Shown here: one piece after another, positions 61,037-64,000 of the stretch | Position numbering within the stretch: position 1 is the stretch's first letter | How the letters are laid out: each line of letters opens with the position of its first letter | Origin: Nitrospira sp. CR1.3 | Lineage (GTDB): Bacteria > Nitrospirota > Nitrospiria > Nitrospirales > Nitrospiraceae | Direction: 5' to 3' | Assembly: GCA_014055525.1 (NCBI GenBank) | Contig: WIAH01000003.1 | Location: 178,919-242,918, forward strand | Length of the DNA: 64,000 nt | Position numbers and translations under genes: made by a program | The notes under the pieces: model-generated | The model's input: the letters and a program-made list of their open reading frames with translations, nothing else | Told to the model about the DNA's origin: nothing | Databases searched by the model: none

Positions 61037-62020
61037 TCACAGTCCTTTTGTCATCACATCGACAATCCGATTTTCAACCCAAAACCTGTCTTCCTCCGAC
61101 CGACTCAGTTGCATGAATCCGCAATGGCCGCCGTATCGTGGCGCGATGAGCCGGATGGAGGGATTGTTCTGTAAGGCCGGCAATGCAAACATCGAGTAAG
61201 GGATGAATGGATCATCCTGAGCCGTAATGATCGTCGTCGGCAGGGAGATGGATGCTAAGACGTGGCGCGCTCCGGCACGATCATAGTAGTCGGCCCCATC
61301 GCGATAGCCGCCGTCCGGCGCCGTATAGCGGTCGTCGAATTCACGAATGGTGCGGATCCGGTCGAGGCCGGTGAGATCCCATCGACCGGGAAAGAGGGAC
61401 ACCTTCCGGCGCATGCGCGCTTTGAGTCGCGTCAGGAAATGATCATGGTAGATCCAGTTCCTCGGTTGCTCCAGCGCATCCACGCACTGGGTGGGATCGA
61501 TGTTGGGACAGACAGCAATCGTTCCGGCTAACGCCCGGTGCGATGATCCGGCTTCACCGGTGGCTCTGAGCACCAAATTTCCGCCCATCGAATAACCGAC
61601 CAGCCAGATGCGTGACAGGCCGTCTTTGTGTGCCAACTCGTCGACGATCATCCTATAGTCCTGGCTCAGCCCGCTGTTATACAAGGTCGGCGTGAGGTGC
61701 TCGGTTCCGCCGCAGTTGCGTTGGTTCATGCGAATGACATTCAGGCCTGCGCGATAAGCCTTCGAGGCGATCCCCCGCATATAGTGCGAGTCACTGCATC
61801 CTTCGAGTCCGTGCACGAGCACCACGGTGGGATGCGCCCGACGCTCCGGCTGCCAATGGCAAAACCCCAATAGCCGTGTATCGTCGCCTGTCGGGAAGAG
61901 CCGGGCCTCGATCGGCATCCTCTTCAATAGATTCCCGCGGCGCCAGTACCGGGGCGCCAGGGTCATGAGATGAGGATTTCGCAGGATGATTGGGGGGAGG
62001 AACGCAGGAAATGGTGCCAC
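61037..62020 (-). CDS. YheT-family alpha/beta hydrolase
   Basis: A 327-residue alpha/beta hydrolase. The oxyanion-hole region is VVLVHGLEGCSDSHYMRGIA, the nucleophile elbow is VGYSMGGNLVLR (Ser in GYSMG), the acid is likely the Asp of ITAQDDPFIPY and the His is in PRYGGHCGFM. The N-terminal PAFLPPIILRNPHLMTLAPRYWRR and the overall layout match the YheT/embryogenesis-associated EMB8-like family. Substrates are unknown, probably esters or lipids. It is on the minus strand, convergent with the small membrane protein gene. Confidence 0.88.
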   Translation of the reverse strand: MAPFPAFLPPIILRNPHLMTLAPRYWRRGNLLKRMPIEARLFPTGDDTRLLGFCHWQPERRAHPTVVLVHGLEGCSDSHYMRGIASKAYRAGLNVIRMNQRNCGGTEHLTPTLYNSGLSQDYRMIVDELAHKDGLSRIWLVGYSMGGNLVLRATGEAGSSHRALAGTIAVCPNIDPTQCVDALEQPRNWIYHDHFLTRLKARMRRKVSLFPGRWDLTGLDRIRTIREFDDRYTAPDGGYRDGADYYDRAGARHVLASISLPTTIITAQDDPFIPYSMFALPALQNNPSIRLIAPRYGGHCGFMQLSRSEEDRFWVENRIVDVMTKGL

Positions 62021-62038
62021 CGCACTATCCTAAACAAA

Positions 62039-62073
62039 AACGGTCGTTGTTCCTACTACGAACAACGACCGTT
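62039..62073 (-). terminator. Hairpin with T-rich 3' flank on the minus strand
   Basis: AACGGTCGTTGTTC (62039-62052) and GAACAACGACCGTT (62060-62073) pair over 14 bp around a seven-base loop. Read on the minus strand it is followed by TTTGTTT, as in an intrinsic terminator, and would shield the YheT gene from transcription coming from the right. Confidence 0.55.
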
Positions 62074-62323
62074 CTGCGGATGTGGCTCCCTGAGGGACAC
62101 AAAGATGGGCAATGGAGAGAGATTATTCATGTTCGATAGTATGGCGCAACGGCACCTCATTTGGTCTAAATGACTTCGAAAGGGGCACAGGTAGGACAGT
62201 ACTCTTCGAGCCGTCCAATGGTTACCCTTTGGGCAACCGATGATTAAGATGCAGACGGCGAATTGTAGCAAACGCCCGACTGCTCCGATTGATGCAGACC
62301 CAGCCACCCTCGGGCCTACCTAC

Positions 62324-62503
62324 ATGAATGATATACTCACACTGACCTTCCCCCTGAAAACTCGACCAGCAAGAGCTGGAATTTTCGGTTTGGCTGCGGC
62401 CCTCAACCAGAAGTGCGGCATGAAGAAGAGCAAGTATATGGAGAGCCAGGTTGCGTCCGCCTTGCGGCGTCTAGCCCTCCACGAGCTTCCACTCATGTCT
62501 TAA
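62324..62503 (+). CDS. Possible small protein
   Basis: A 59-residue open frame from ATG 62324 (MNDILTLTFPLKTRPAR), within a longer frame from 62240. It has a helix-rich composition ending in SALRRLALHELPLMS. No recognised domain and no clear ribosome-binding site; it may be spurious. Confidence 0.3.
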   Translation: MNDILTLTFPLKTRPARAGIFGLAAALNQKCGMKKSKYMESQVASALRRLALHELPLMS

Positions 62504-62781
62504 AGGGTCCCAGGAACACGACAAAGTTTCCAACGGTCGCCTCAATCCATTAGGCCAACCTGCGGGACGATTCTCGCTCGCACGACCAGCCTGTCTTAGA
62601 CTTTTCTATTAAGGCAACTTACTAAGCGATGAACATGAATCGAAAAATCTGTTTGCCGAATCATTCATCGCGAGTATCGTAGTTACGTGCTCGGGGGTTC
62701 AAGAATAAAAAAATGCCTTTCTAAAATGTAAGCCAGCCAGGACATGCCAAGTGAGATTTACTCAGCTCTAAGACGTGGGTC

Positions 62782-63711
62782 ATGCTGAAGGTCTTAATAG
62801 TTAAACGTTACCGCACTTCTGGGAAACTCGTCGCGACAGGTCTGGGAACTGGTTATGTCTTCCCACTCAACAGCGATTTGACTTTCTCGGAAAAGAGGCC
62901 GCACAAGCTCAGCGGCAGCACAAGACTTGATCAAACTCCCTATCGAATCGAAGTAGAAATTGAAAAGAAGGGGAATAAAGATGCGTTTACAGTCGTGCGC
63001 AGATGGAATGAAAACGATCTGCCACGCAGGTCTACTGATCCAAATTCTCCCCTTGAACAGCGAATTGATGTCAGTCCGTCTGAATACTTCACCTCCGCCG
63101 AGAATGCATATATCGGTCAGTCTCCTGGGCATCCTATTGGCTTCGCATTAGCGGTTTCCTCTTTTTTTCTGATTTGGTTGATTGGTTTATTCGGTTGGTG
63201 GCCTCCAATTCTTGCGTTCGTTGCGGGGGGCCTTATCGTTTACCTTACAAAAACGCCTGGAGATTCATCCAAGATCCAGGAAGGAGAAGACGCTAAAAAC
63301 CGTGTTCGTGTGCAAGCAGAACGTGAACTAAACGAAGCTCTCCTAGATGTTCGCAACTGGGCGGCACTCGACGGGGTTGGCTTTGAACGAGCCGTCGCCA
63401 GAATATACCGCGAGAAGGGCTTCGATGTTCAGTTTACACCTCGGACCAACGATCAAGGCGTTGACCTTATTCTCGAAAAGCAGGGTAACGTATCAATCGT
63501 TCAGTGCAAGGCCTACGCCGCCAATGTAGGTGTCAGTGCGGTTAGGGAACTTGCTGGCGTGCGTGCGTCCTGGCCATATGCACACGAGGTCATCCTTGCA
63601 ACGTTGTTTGATTTCTCGAAAGCAGCTAAAGACTTCGTTGCGAAAAACGATATCAAACTGTTCTCCGTGGCCAGAGAATATCTAGGAAGCGACTACAGAC
63701 CTGACAGATGA
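62782..63711 (+). CDS. Membrane-anchored Mrr-like restriction endonuclease domain protein
   Basis: A 309-residue protein. An N-terminal beta-rich domain (~1-110) precedes two closely spaced membrane helices (~119-155), a linker helix and a C-terminal Mrr-type PD-(D/E)XK nuclease domain (~195-300). Likely active-site residues are Glu202 (FERAVARIY), Asp228 (DQGVDLIL) and Gln241-Lys243 (VQCKAY). Mrr domains cut foreign or methylated DNA; membrane-linked versions appear in defence islands. It is less GC-rich than its neighbours and lies next to an insertion element, suggesting acquisition. Confidence 0.82.
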   Translation: MLKVLIVKRYRTSGKLVATGLGTGYVFPLNSDLTFSEKRPHKLSGSTRLDQTPYRIEVEIEKKGNKDAFTVVRRWNENDLPRRSTDPNSPLEQRIDVSPSEYFTSAENAYIGQSPGHPIGFALAVSSFFLIWLIGLFGWWPPILAFVAGGLIVYLTKTPGDSSKIQEGEDAKNRVRVQAERELNEALLDVRNWAALDGVGFERAVARIYREKGFDVQFTPRTNDQGVDLILEKQGNVSIVQCKAYAANVGVSAVRELAGVRASWPYAHEVILATLFDFSKAAKDFVAKNDIKLFSVAREYLGSDYRPDR

Positions 63712-63873
63712 ATGTAGGTTTGCGTCTCAGCTGGCAGTATGCCCATGCAGTGGTACCGCAGCCCAAGCGAAGTATCACGGGTACGCCTTGCGCGGACGTT
63801 GGCTTCGTCGAAGCCCACGTGAACGCAGCAAGTCAGGAGATTCTCTTCGCCGTAGTGAGCGATGGCGCGGCTG

Positions 63874-64000
63874 TGTCAGTAATCATGCCAAATTGACCCC
63901 TGTCATCATGTGAAATTGACCCCTCTCCCACAACCAGGAGAGGACACACATGGAGCTAGCAGAAACGCTGACGACCCCAGTACCTTCTTCGCGCGAGACG
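63874..64000 (+). mobile_element. Left end of a putative IS21-type insertion sequence (cut by window edge)
   Basis: Two direct repeats of AAATTGACCCCT (63890-63901 and 63913-63924), each preceded by a TGTCA...ATCATG-like sequence, resemble the multiple terminal repeats at the ends of IS21-family elements. They lie just before a strongly initiated gene. The exact element boundary and the right end are outside or unclear. Confidence 0.6.
63950..64000 (+). CDS. Start of the insertion-sequence transposase gene (partial)
   Basis: ATG 63950 follows AGGAGAGG (63936-63943) and opens 17 codons (MELAETLTTPVPSSRET) before the window ends. Context suggests the first ORF (IstA-like) of an IS21-type element; the sequence alone is too short to confirm. 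Confidence 0.45.
   Translation, partial: MELAETLTTPVPSSRET

Larger units (their letters stand above)
62021..62781. other. Sparse intergenic region with one strong hairpin
   Basis: The region holds a 14-bp hairpin (annotated separately), one weak open frame at 62327-62503 and otherwise low-complexity, relatively AT-rich sequence from about 62570 to 62781. I see no RNA gene or promoter that can be defended. Confidence 0.5.

Noticed and set aside
1..64000. CRISPR arrays or rRNA genes
   Set aside because: No regularly spaced repeats of CRISPR type, no cas genes and no rRNA-like sequence were seen in the window.

Overview
The window looks like a chromosomal segment of a Nitrospira-type bacterium (phylum Nitrospirota). 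This is an inference from gene content, not from a marker-gene tree. Supporting traits are the high GC content, a Gram-negative envelope (Mla system, Omp85-type barrel, OmpA-type proteins), hopanoid and MEP isoprenoid genes, a bc-type complex mixed with CydA-like proteins and many c-type cytochromes, and a complete Pup/UBact-proteasome locus in a diderm.

Layout. 1-2.7 kb: PhoB/PhoR-type two-component pair on the minus strand, facing away from ispH. 2.8-20.9 kb (plus strand): ispH, smc, squalene-hopene cyclase, hpnG, a lipid-transport set (mlaE, mlaF, mlaD, mlaC, Omp85-type barrel), dxs, ispG, tRNA-Cys and the radical-SAM hopanoid gene hpnH, then two uncharacterised genes. Isoprenoid precursor supply, hopanoid synthesis and outer-membrane lipid transport are thus grouped. 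21.0-32.4 kb: a respiratory cluster of eleven genes encoding a lipoprotein cytochrome c, two CydA-like membrane proteins with no CydB, a PRC-barrel/Rieske fusion, cytochrome b with b6-type histidine spacing, four further haem-c proteins (one dihaem), an Nxr-gamma/ethylbenzene-dehydrogenase-gamma-like protein and an unknown membrane protein.

32.4-41.1 kb: ubiA, a lipoprotein with a catalytically dead caspase-like domain, tRNA-Thr followed by hairpins and a relic tRNA 3' half, a secreted beta-rich protein, a thermonuclease, and a minus-strand sortase operon (PdsO, VIT/vWA sortase target with an LPRTATSG tail, class GN sortase).

41.1-45.9 kb: an accessory island. An integron integrase is followed in the same orientation by a putative attI region containing repeated palindromic motifs, then two cassettes with attC sites (an orphan protein, and a CopG/MazF toxin-antitoxin pair), a truncated acetyltransferase, a frameshifted exported protein and a GNAT acetyltransferase. 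45.9-51.0 kb: a minus-strand operon with a membrane-bound CHASE2/sigma-54 activator, a TPR/Sel1 protein, a HIT protein and an exported protein. 51.1-60.4 kb: HD-domain protein, YjbQ, HtrA protease, then mpa-dop-pup(UBact)-prcB-prcA-pafA in the order known from actinobacteria. 60.5-64.0 kb: small membrane protein, YheT-type hydrolase, a sparse lower-GC stretch, an Mrr-like membrane nuclease, and the left end of what looks like an IS21-type element cut by the window edge.
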